Below are positions 7,754-14,663 of a stretch of DNA of 23,288 bases, in pieces. Under the pieces are notes generated by a model. It saw nothing but the letters and a program-made list of their open reading frames with translations. It had not been told where the DNA came from and ran no database searches. The DNA is from Thiotrichaceae bacterium. GTDB taxonomy: Bacteria; Pseudomonadota; Gammaproteobacteria; Thiotrichales; Thiotrichaceae. Numbering within the stretch: the first letter of the stretch is position 1; each line of letters opens with the position of its first letter. The position numbers were made by a program, and so were the translations under genes. The stretch spans positions 1 through 23,288 of the forward strand of contig JALVEA010000377.1 of assembly GCA_027008665.1 (NCBI GenBank). Direction: 5' to 3'.

Positions 7754-9148
7754 ATGAGTAATGACTATATTGTAACCGACATCAATCTAGCTGATTGGGG
7801 TCGTAAAGAGTTAGATATTGCAGAAAATGAAATGCCCGGTTTAATGGCATTGCGTGCAAAATATGGCAAAGAAAAGCCATTAGCAGGTGCGCGTATTGCA
7901 GGCTCTCTACACATGACGATTCAAACAGCAGTCTTAATTGAGACTTTAACCGCATTAGGTGCTGAGGTGCGTTGGGCATCTTGTAATATTTTCTCAACTC
8001 AAGACCATGCGGCTGCGGCAATTGCCGCCTCTGGTGTGCCTGTTTTTGCTACTAAAGGCGAAACACTGGATGAATATTGGGACTATGCTCATAAAATCTT
8101 TATGTGGCCCAATGGCGAAACCGCTAATATGATTTTAGATGACGGTGGCGATGCAACCATGCTGATTGAACTAGGCACAAAAGCAGAGTCTGATCTTTCT
8201 GTTTTAGATGATCCAAGCAGTGAAGAAGAAGTTGCTCTGTATAACTCAATCAAAGCGATGCTAAAAGTAGAGCCAAACTGGTACTCAAATATTCGCCCAA
8301 ATATTCAAGGTGTTACTGAGGAAACCACAACAGGCGTACATCGTTTATATGAAATGGAGAAATCAGGCGAGTTAATCTACCCTGCGATTAATGTCAATGA
8401 TTCGGTGACTAAATCTAAATTTGATAATTTATACGGTTGTCGTGAGTCGTTAGTGGATGGCATTAAACGTGCAACGGATGTCATGATTGCAGGTAAAATT
8501 GCAGTGGTACTCGGTTATGGTGATGTTGGTAAAGGTTGCGCCCAATCTCTACGTGGCTTAGGCGCAACCGTTTGGGTGACTGAAATTGATCCTATCTGTG
8601 CATTACAAGCGGCAATGGAAGGCTATCGCGTGGTTAAAATGGACGATGTAGCTGATCAAGGCGATATTTTTGTCACTGCCACAGGTAACTTCCATGTTAT
8701 TACTGAAGAGCACATGCTTAAAATGAAGCATGAAACCATTGTCTGTAATATTGGTCATTTCGATAATGAAATCGCCGTGGCTGATATGGAAAAATACGAG
8801 TGGAATGAAGTAAAGCCTCAAGTTGATCATATTAAACTCCCTAGTGGCAACAGTATTTTATTATTAGCACAAGGTCGTTTGGTTAATTTAGGCTGTGCAA
8901 CAGGGCATCCTAGCTTTGTTATGTCAAACTCTTTTACCAATCAAGTCTTAGCTCAAATCGAAATTTTTACAAAGGGTGATCAGTACGAGAATCAAGTTTA
9001 TATGTTACCTAAGGCATTAGATGAAGAAGTTGCGCGTTTACATCTTGAAAAAATTGGTGCCAACTTAACCGAATTAACAGATTATCAAGCCAATTATATT
9101 AGCGTTAATAAAGCAGGCCCTTATAAAGTTGAGCATTATCGTTACTAA
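7754..9148 (+). CDS. ahcY: Adenosylhomocysteinase (SAH hydrolase)
   Basis: AhcY splits S-adenosylhomocysteine into adenosine and homocysteine with a tightly bound NAD, relieving product inhibition of methyltransferases. The 464-residue product matches the proteobacterial length. Visible signatures are NVNDSVTKSKFDNLYGCRES, the NAD-binding GYGDVGKGCAQSL near 254, TATGNFHVIT, GHFDNEI and the C-terminal VNKAGPYKVEHYRY, whose Lys and Tyr contact NAD in known structures. Only a weak AGGA (7737-7740) lies before the ATG. The gene is the usual target of SAH riboswitches; here the switch is one gene upstream, before metK. A hairpin precedes it and a terminator-like hairpin follows it. Confidence 0.97.
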   Translation: MSNDYIVTDINLADWGRKELDIAENEMPGLMALRAKYGKEKPLAGARIAGSLHMTIQTAVLIETLTALGAEVRWASCNIFSTQDHAAAAIAASGVPVFATKGETLDEYWDYAHKIFMWPNGETANMILDDGGDATMLIELGTKAESDLSVLDDPSSEEEVALYNSIKAMLKVEPNWYSNIRPNIQGVTEETTTGVHRLYEMEKSGELIYPAINVNDSVTKSKFDNLYGCRESLVDGIKRATDVMIAGKIAVVLGYGDVGKGCAQSLRGLGATVWVTEIDPICALQAAMEGYRVVKMDDVADQGDIFVTATGNFHVITEEHMLKMKHETIVCNIGHFDNEIAVADMEKYEWNEVKPQVDHIKLPSGNSILLLAQGRLVNLGCATGHPSFVMSNSFTNQVLAQIEIFTKGDQYENQVYMLPKALDEEVARLHLEKIGANLTELTDYQANYISVNKAGPYKVEHYRY

Positions 9149-9168
9149 TCACGATTAGCAAAGGTATC

Positions 9169-9224
9169 ACCACAAAGGACGTTAAATAATTTGTATTTAT
9201 TTGATCTGTGCTTTGTGGTTTTTT
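9169..9224 (+). terminator. Intrinsic terminator after ahcY
   Basis: ACCACAAAG at 9169-9177 pairs perfectly with CTTTGTGGT at 9211-9219, followed at once by TTTTT (9220-9224). The 33-base loop contains a nested AAATAA/TTATTT pair (9184-9189 with 9197-9202). The position, 20 bases after the ahcY stop, and the T-run fit an intrinsic terminator, possibly leaky, before metF. Confidence 0.65.
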
Positions 9225-9260
9225 ATGCCTATAAATATTGTTAAAAAATAAGAGATTGAT

Positions 9261-10109
9261 ATGAGCACTCAAAAATTTAGCTTTGAGTTTTTTCCTCCTA
9301 AAACAGAGAAGGGAATTAAAAACTTAAAGGCAGTCAGAGAAGAATTAGCCACATTAAATCCCGCCTTTTTTTCTGTTACCTATGGTGCAGGCGGTACAAC
9401 ACAAGAGGCAACCCTTGAGACCGTTATTAATATTCAAAAAGAATCGGGGATTGATACCGCTCCACACCTCTCTTGTATTGGTTCAAGCAAAGAACAAATA
9501 CGCGATATTTTACACACCTATAAAAGTAATGGGGTAACACGTATTGTTGCATTACGCGGTGATATTCCCTCAGGTATGCAAGATATCGGAGACTTTCATT
9601 ATGCGAATGAATTAGTTGATTTTATTCGCCAAGAAACAGGGGATTATTTTCATTTAGAAGTAGCAGCCTATCCAGAAAAACACCCTCAAGCAGTAAGCTA
9701 TGAAACGGATCTTAAAAACTTTGCTAGAAAGATCCAAGCAGGGAGTAATAGTGCTATTACCCAGTATTTTTATAATATTGATGCTTATTATTATTTTGTC
9801 GATGACTGTAGAAAACTGGGAATTAATGCCCCGATTGTCCCTGGCATTATGCCAATTACCAATTTTACTAATCTAGCCCGTTTCTCTGATGCCTGTGGTG
9901 CAGAAATTCCGCGCTGGTTACGAACTCGTTTAGAAGGCTATGGTGATGATTTGGATTCTATCCAGAAATTAGGGACTGAATTTGTAACCCAAATGTGCGC
10001 TAAACTATTAGCACAAGATATAGCAGGTTTGCATTTTTACACCATGAACCGTGTCGAACCGAGTATGACGATATGGAAAAATTTAGGCTTAGAAAGCTGT
10101 ACCAAATAG
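9261..10109 (+). CDS. metF: 5,10-methylenetetrahydrofolate reductase
   Basis: MetF is the FAD enzyme that reduces methylene-THF to methyl-THF, the methyl donor for remaking methionine from homocysteine. The 282-residue product is close to the family length; the N-terminus is about 19 residues shorter than E. coli MetF. The conserved FEFFPPK contains E9, equivalent to E. coli E28. YGAGG follows near 41, and ALRGD ends at D101, equivalent to D120. Later blocks ITQYFYN, PGIMPITNF and LHFYTMNR are typical. AAGAG (9249-9253) is the likely ribosome binding site. It completes the local cycle of metK, ahcY and metF, although a terminator-like hairpin separates it from ahcY. It converges with the protease gene after a 10-base gap. 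Confidence 0.96.
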   Translation: MSTQKFSFEFFPPKTEKGIKNLKAVREELATLNPAFFSVTYGAGGTTQEATLETVINIQKESGIDTAPHLSCIGSSKEQIRDILHTYKSNGVTRIVALRGDIPSGMQDIGDFHYANELVDFIRQETGDYFHLEVAAYPEKHPQAVSYETDLKNFARKIQAGSNSAITQYFYNIDAYYYFVDDCRKLGINAPIVPGIMPITNFTNLARFSDACGAEIPRWLRTRLEGYGDDLDSIQKLGTEFVTQMCAKLLAQDIAGLHFYTMNRVEPSMTIWKNLGLESCTK

Positions 10110-10119
10110 AGAAATTTCC

Positions 10120-11589
10120 TTAATTCATACAGCTATTATTCTTTTCCCAGCGATCAACTTCAGCAGATTGAGCTTTGTGGATTTGATATTTCTCCAAAGT
10201 CTCATCATTGGTCTTATTTGCAATTTCCCGATCAATCGCTAATGAAATACCTGCACTATTTTTTAGTAGAATAATAGGTGTTTTTGCAGTTGAAATTAAA
10301 CAATAGAACTCTTTAAAGGAGTTGAATCGCTGCTCGTTAACAGTCGTAATATTCATAGGGGCAAGGTCATGTGTACCCGTATTATATGAAGTAGATAAGA
10401 CATTAACCAATGTAAGTGTATCAATTTTATCTTTATCCTCTGATATTTTATATTCTTTAGCCGTTACACAGTCCTCGGTATATTTGCTAGCCACAAAGAC
10501 ATAACCACCGTAAATAAAGTAACGAGGGTCTTGATCAAATTCTTGATCGGCTATGGTTATATCTTTTAGAGGAAGATTAATTTGTTTGTTTTTACCCTTT
10601 CTAACAATCTCTAGTTTTAGAGTATCATTCATTTGATGCATATCAATATAATGCAAGAACACAAAACGAGTATTATCTGTATCAAAAATTTTACCATTGT
10701 TTTCAATTTTCTTGCCGTCAAGGGCTGTTATTATATCCCCTTGTTGCAAGACATCTTCAGCTTCGGTATTAGCGCAAACTTTAGTAATTAAAATACCTGA
10801 TTTATCAGCAGAAAGCTTATAATAACCTTCGCGTAATGCGCTACTTTCTAAATATTGAGTGCGGATAGGAAGGTTAGGAATACCATCAAAATGTCCATCA
10901 TCAACGTCTTTTAAGAAACGTTTGAGCAGATTAACAGGAATAATATATCCACCCGAATTATCATCATCATTATCGAATTGCATCACAACCCCAACCACTT
11001 TTTTGTCAACAATTGCAGGGCCACCACTATTGCCATAATTCACGGCGGCATCCACTTGAATGGCTAAATAGGAAAGATCACTGTGAACATAGGTTTGGTA
11101 TTCAATCCTTGAAATCACACCTTCTGTAATGCTAAGTGCATCGCCCCCAACAGGATAACCATAAAGAGAGACTTTCTGATGAATATCAGGGAGTTTTCCT
11201 AACTCAAGTGGTTTTACTTTATTAAAAAAACTTTGATCATCAAGCGTGATTAGCGCTAAATCCGTTTCATGCGAAACGAAACTAATGGATGCTTTATAAC
11301 GTTTTGATTCCCCATCGAGTTGAACCTCTATAAAGGTATTATCTTCGACAATATGTGCATTTGTAATAATTCGATTACCTGCAATCACAAACCCTGTCCC
11401 TGTTCCGCTAATGGTACTCGTATTCCAAGGCTCTGACATATCAAATGATTTAGCGGTTAGATGGATTTTTACAACGGATGAAGAAAGCGAGTATTTATTA
11501 TCCAATGCAAATGCACTTTGAAGGATAAATTGAAAACAGAAATAAAAAAATAATAGTAAAAAGCGAGTATAAGAAAAACAGTAATTCAT
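10120..11589 (-). CDS. Secreted Deg/HtrA-type serine protease with PDZ domain
   Basis: This is a trypsin-fold serine protease, probably periplasmic and acting in protein quality control or processing. A long hydrophobic signal peptide ends near residue 28 (QSAFA). The catalytic triad is visible as H79 (TNAHIVED), D110 (ETDLALITL) and S188 (NYGNSGGPA). A PDZ-like domain lies at about 255-350 (LQQGDIITALDGKKIEN), followed by a second, more divergent region to 489. The oxyanion-loop block GYPVGGDALSITEGVISRIE resembles the Deg2/Deg9-type proteases described from plants more than E. coli DegP, DegQ or DegS, so I give no symbol. The gene stands alone on the minus strand, convergent with metF and divergent from rpmE2. 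No clear ribosome binding site precedes the ATG. Confidence 0.85.
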   Translation of the reverse strand: MNYCFSYTRFLLLFFYFCFQFILQSAFALDNKYSLSSSVVKIHLTAKSFDMSEPWNTSTISGTGTGFVIAGNRIITNAHIVEDNTFIEVQLDGESKRYKASISFVSHETDLALITLDDQSFFNKVKPLELGKLPDIHQKVSLYGYPVGGDALSITEGVISRIEYQTYVHSDLSYLAIQVDAAVNYGNSGGPAIVDKKVVGVVMQFDNDDDNSGGYIIPVNLLKRFLKDVDDGHFDGIPNLPIRTQYLESSALREGYYKLSADKSGILITKVCANTEAEDVLQQGDIITALDGKKIENNGKIFDTDNTRFVFLHYIDMHQMNDTLKLEIVRKGKNKQINLPLKDITIADQEFDQDPRYFIYGGYVFVASKYTEDCVTAKEYKISEDKDKIDTLTLVNVLSTSYNTGTHDLAPMNITTVNEQRFNSFKEFYCLISTAKTPIILLKNSAGISLAIDREIANKTNDETLEKYQIHKAQSAEVDRWEKNNSCMN

Positions 11590-11689
11590 AAGATGAATAA
11601 TATTGAAAAAATAAATTAAGGGTTAGGCTCTATTGGAGAGGGGGCAGATCTACGTTACTATTTATTTTAGTTTTTAACCAGCATTATTT

Positions 11690-11706
11690 ATCTAATCATA
11701 TTAGAT
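11690..11706. promoter_or_regulatory. Perfect inverted repeat, candidate operator
   Basis: ATCTAAT-CAT-ATTAGAT is a perfect 7+7 inverted repeat in the divergent region between the Deg-type protease and rpmE2, about 27 bases upstream of the rpmE2 -35 box. Zinc-free L31 genes are often controlled by Zur, but this does not resemble the gammaproteobacterial Zur box (GTTATAnTATAAC core). The regulator is unknown, and a chance palindrome in AT-rich DNA is possible. Confidence 0.3.
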
Positions 11707-11733
11707 TATAAGTCAGAAAAAAGGTCTAGCCCC

Positions 11734-11761
11734 TTGCATAAACGATAGGATTTGATAGAAT
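11734..11761 (+). promoter_or_regulatory. Sigma-70 promoter of rpmE2
   Basis: TTGCAT at 11734-11739 and TAGAAT at 11756-11761 are spaced by 16 bases. TGA immediately before the -10 box makes an extended -10. The start of transcription would fall near 11768, leaving a leader of about 40 bases. Confidence 0.6.
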
Positions 11762-11806
11762 CCTCGCTCTTTAAATTTTGTCAACAGCATTTTGAGGATC
11801 TTCAGC

Positions 11807-12052
11807 ATGAAGGCCGATATACATCCAGAATATAAGCAAGTCGTATTCCAAGACTTATCAAGTGATTTCAAATTTTTGACACGCTCAACCATGTCATCAA
11901 AAGAAACGATTCAATGGGAAGATGGTAATGAGTATCCATTGATTAAAGTGGAAGTTTCTAGTCATTCTCATCCATTTTATACAGGCAAGCAAAATACCAA
12001 CGTTGCAGCGGGTGCGATTGATAAGTTCAATAAGCGTTACGGCAGAAAATAA
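11807..12052 (+). CDS. rpmE2: 50S ribosomal protein L31 type B
   Basis: This is a ribosomal large-subunit protein of 81 residues. It has the type B sequence (MKADIHPEYKQVVFQDL, then SSHSHPFYTGKQ, ending in DKFNKRYGRK) and contains no cysteine. It is therefore the zinc-independent paralogue that usually replaces the zinc-binding L31 when zinc is short. The ATG at 11807 is preferred over an upstream in-frame TTG because GAGGA at 11794-11798 lies 8 bases before it and the family starts here. It is transcribed alone, between an extended -10 promoter and a strong terminator. Zur control is usual for the family, but I do not see a Zur box. Confidence 0.95.
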   Translation: MKADIHPEYKQVVFQDLSSDFKFLTRSTMSSKETIQWEDGNEYPLIKVEVSSHSHPFYTGKQNTNVAAGAIDKFNKRYGRK

Positions 12053-12118
12053 TGTATTGATCTATATTAGTGTGATCATTATGTTTTAATGTTAGTTTTG
12101 CAGAAAATAGATCCACTC

Positions 12119-12148
12119 AAAAAGGCACTCCATCAGAGTGCTTTTTTT
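12119..12148 (+). terminator. Intrinsic terminator of rpmE2
   Basis: GCACTC (12125-12130) and GAGTGC (12136-12141) form a perfect stem with the loop CATCA. It is extended by A/T pairs and followed by seven T residues (12142-12148). It lies about 70 bases after the rpmE2 stop. Confidence 0.92.
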
Positions 12149-12164
12149 ATGTCTGCATAAAAAG

Positions 12165-12173
12165 TGGTATAAA
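12165..12173 (+). promoter_or_regulatory. Extended -10 promoter before the small ORF and M48 gene
   Basis: TGGTATAAA (12165-12173) is an extended -10 element. The -35 region falls in the T-run of the preceding terminator and is poor. Transcription would start near 12180, about 25 bases before the CTG at 12205, after the rpmE2 terminator. It would drive the small frame, the M48 protease and malic enzyme. Confidence 0.45.
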
Positions 12174-12204
12174 AAGTATTAAAATAACAAAAAGGACAAT
12201 ATTT

Positions 12205-12390
12205 CTGGAGCTAGACAAGAAAATATTTATTAAACTAAGTAAACGTTTTATTCATTATTTCACTCATTATGACCCTAAAAACCAACTTCATGATGAAGTC
12301 ATTGTCAGTGGGCTATTGCAGAAGTCTCGGGGCAAACGCATCATTACTCTTCATCATCCTGTGCAGTTAGAACTCAAGGGTCAGCATTAA
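12205..12390 (+). CDS. Unrecognised 61-codon small protein, probable CTG start
   Basis: An open frame of 61 codons ends at TAA 12388-12390. It has no ATG, GTG or TTG near its beginning. CTG at 12205 is the best start because AAAGGA at 12191-12196 lies 8 bases upstream and the extended -10 at 12165 gives a 25-base leader. The frame is open further upstream into the rpmE2 terminator, which is not informative. The product would be basic, soluble and His-rich, with FIHYFTHYDPKNQLHDE, SGLLQKSRGKRIITL and HHPVQLEL; no family is recognised. It ends 20 bases before the M48 gene and could be co-transcribed with it. Alternatives are a gene whose ATG has mutated to CTG, or the C-terminal remnant of a larger gene. 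Confidence 0.45.
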   Translation: MELDKKIFIKLSKRFIHYFTHYDPKNQLHDEVIVSGLLQKSRGKRIITLHHPVQLELKGQH

Positions 12391-12410
12391 ACTTCTAAAG
12401 GAAAGATTCA

Positions 12411-13418
12411 ATGACTTTTCGTCTTAAATTTACTCGCATATTCTCTGTGTTTGCAATAAGTACCGCATTGACATTAACGGCCTGTTCTATTAATCCTGTT
12501 TCGGGAAAAAAGGATTTTTCTTTAATCTCCGAAAATCAAGAAATACAGATGGGTCTACAAGCACATAACGCTATTTTAAAAAAACAAAAACCTTATAATA
12601 ATACACGTTTACAAACCTATGTGAGTAAGATTGGGCAAGAATTAGCGAGCAAAAGCCATCGCAATAACATTCACTATACCTTTACGATATTAGATGATCC
12701 TAATGTTAATGCTTTTGCACTACCCGGAGGTTATGTCTATATTACAACAGGCTTAATGGCATATTTAAATTCAGAAGGTGAGTTAGCAGGCGTATTAGGG
12801 CATGAAATTGGGCATGTCACCGCACGACACGGCGTACAGCAAACAAGTGCAGGGATGGCGGCCAATGTGTTAGTTGGTTTACTCAGCAAAAAGGCAGGTG
12901 GTAATAGTAAAGTATTGAATCAGTTAGGTAATGCGATGTTAAGTGGTTATGGTCGCCAACATGAACTACAAGCGGATCGTTTAGGTGCTGAATATTTAGC
13001 ACGTGTCGGCTATAGCCCTAAAAATATGATCGATGTGATTGGGGTTCTAAAAGCACAAGAAATGTACGCATCAAATCAACAGGGGCGTAGCGGTGGCTCT
13101 TATCATGGTCTATTTGCAACGCATCCTAGCAATGACCAGCGCTTACAAGAAGTCGTTAATGCGGCCAAAAATATTCCATCAGCAGGTTCTCGCGCTCCTA
13201 ATCGCAATGCTTATTTAAGACAAATCAATGGCTTAAAATTTCAAATTAGCAAAAATAAAACAGGTCGTATTATTGTTGGAACGGTTAAAACAGCAGGACT
13301 AACCTTTGAAACACTGGCTAACAAAAGTGCAGTAGGAGCAGGACAATTACGTCTGCTTAATGGTCGATACCCTAACGGACAATTGAATCAAGGCGAATTA
13401 ATCAAAATTATTAGATAA
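12411..13418 (+). CDS. M48 family lipoprotein zinc metalloprotease
   Basis: This is a zinc-dependent peptidase anchored in the outer membrane or facing the periplasm, probably in envelope protein quality control like BepA and LoiP. A lipoprotein signal peptide ends with the lipobox LTAC (C25). Ser follows the Cys, which favours outer-membrane sorting. The zinc motif HEIGH is at 131-135 (H131, E132, H135), and the third ligand Glu lies in HELQADRLGAEYL. The family block NAFALPGGYVYITTGL precedes it. At 335 residues it lacks the long TPR domain of BepA and instead ends in a short region (RLLNGRYPNGQLNQGELIKII) seen in TPR-less M48 lipoproteins. AAAGGAAA is 8 bases before the ATG. The malic enzyme gene follows after 22 bases, suggesting co-transcription. 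Confidence 0.93.
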   Translation: MTFRLKFTRIFSVFAISTALTLTACSINPVSGKKDFSLISENQEIQMGLQAHNAILKKQKPYNNTRLQTYVSKIGQELASKSHRNNIHYTFTILDDPNVNAFALPGGYVYITTGLMAYLNSEGELAGVLGHEIGHVTARHGVQQTSAGMAANVLVGLLSKKAGGNSKVLNQLGNAMLSGYGRQHELQADRLGAEYLARVGYSPKNMIDVIGVLKAQEMYASNQQGRSGGSYHGLFATHPSNDQRLQEVVNAAKNIPSAGSRAPNRNAYLRQINGLKFQISKNKTGRIIVGTVKTAGLTFETLANKSAVGAGQLRLLNGRYPNGQLNQGELIKIIR

Positions 13419-13440
13419 CTAAAATAAAGGCAAAAAATCA

Positions 13441-14661
13441 ATGTCAAATACATTAAAAGAACAAGCACTTGCATATCATCAATATCCAAAAGCAGGCAAG
13501 ATTGCGACTGAAATCACTAAATCAACCGAAACACAGCATGATTTATCACTCGCTTATACCCCAGGTGTTGCAGAACCTGTTAAAGAGATTTACGAAGACC
13601 CTGAAGCGGCTTATAAATATACCGCTAAAGGTAATTTAGTCGGTGTGATTACCGATGGAACGGCCGTTTTAGGCTTGGGTAATGTGGGTTCGTTAGCGGG
13701 AAAACCTGTAATGGAAGGCAAAGGGGTACTCTTTAAACGCTTTGCGGATGTGGATGTATTTGATATTGAAATCAATGTAAACTCTCCGCAAGACTTTATT
13801 GATACCGTGGTACGTATTGCTCCAACCTTTGGAGGAATTAACCTTGAAGATATTGCAGCCCCTCATTGTTTTGAAATTGAGCGTAAATTAAGTGATCTAT
13901 TAGATATCCCTGTCTTTCATGATGATCAACACGGTACAGCGATTATTATTGCGGCAGGATTAATCAATGCCTTAGAAATTCAAAACAAAAATATTGAAAC
14001 AGCCGTTATCGTCTGTCTCGGAGCAGGTGCAGCGGGTATTGCTTCGATGCAATTACTAGAAGCGTTAGGCGCAAAAAAAGAAAATCTTTATATGCTAGAC
14101 CGTGGTGGTGTTATTCATTCAGGACGTGATGATCTGAACCCATACAAAGCAGAATATGCAGTTACTACGGAAAAACGCACTTTATTAGAAGCCTGTACGG
14201 ATGCAGATGTCTTTATCGGTGTCTCAGGGCCTAATTTACTCAGCGAAGAAGCGGTCAAAGCAATGGCGCCGAACCCTATTATCTTCGCACTTTCTAACCC
14301 AGATCCTGAAATTGATCCCGTAATTGCTAAAGCCGCGCGTCCTGATCTTATTATGGCAACAGGTCGTAGTGATTATCCAAATCAAGTCAATAATGTACTC
14401 GGTTTTCCCTTTATCTTTCGAGGCGCATTAGATGTACGCGCCTCCTGTATTAACCGTGAAATGCAAATCGCTGCCGTCAAAGCACTGGCAGACCTTGCTA
14501 AAGAAGAAGTACCTGAAGAAGTATTGAAAGCTTACAATAAAGAGACAATGGCATTTGGTGCTGATTATATTATTCCCACTCCACTTGATCCACGTTTACG
14601 CCAACGCATCCCTCAAGCGATTGCACAGGCCGCTATTGACTCAGGAGTGGCAAAAAAATAA
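13441..14661 (+). CDS. maeB: Malic enzyme, single-domain form
   Basis: This enzyme oxidatively decarboxylates malate to pyruvate with NAD(P), linking the citric acid cycle to pyruvate and reducing power. Visible are the catalytic Tyr39 in YTPGVAEP, the Lys block KPVMEGKGVLFKRFADVD, the metal-binding region FGGINLEDIAAP, HDDQHGTA, the nucleotide-binding CLGAGAAGIASMQLL, FALSNPDPEI and PNQVNNVLGFPFIFRGALD. The length of 406 residues covers only the malic enzyme part. E. coli MaeB (about 760) carries an extra phosphotransacetylase-like domain that is absent here, so the symbol is by similarity of the catalytic part; NAD versus NADP preference cannot be read from sequence. It follows the M48 gene by 22 bases and ends 2 bases from the convergent gene. 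Confidence 0.93.
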   Translation: MSNTLKEQALAYHQYPKAGKIATEITKSTETQHDLSLAYTPGVAEPVKEIYEDPEAAYKYTAKGNLVGVITDGTAVLGLGNVGSLAGKPVMEGKGVLFKRFADVDVFDIEINVNSPQDFIDTVVRIAPTFGGINLEDIAAPHCFEIERKLSDLLDIPVFHDDQHGTAIIIAAGLINALEIQNKNIETAVIVCLGAGAAGIASMQLLEALGAKKENLYMLDRGGVIHSGRDDLNPYKAEYAVTTEKRTLLEACTDADVFIGVSGPNLLSEEAVKAMAPNPIIFALSNPDPEIDPVIAKAARPDLIMATGRSDYPNQVNNVLGFPFIFRGALDVRASCINREMQIAAVKALADLAKEEVPEEVLKAYNKETMAFGADYIIPTPLDPRLRQRIPQAIAQAAIDSGVAKK

Positions 14662-14663
14662 GT

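Noticed and set aside
11690..11706. Zur box upstream of rpmE2
   Set aside because: The inverted repeat does not share the GTTATAnTATAAC core; kept only as an unassigned operator candidate.
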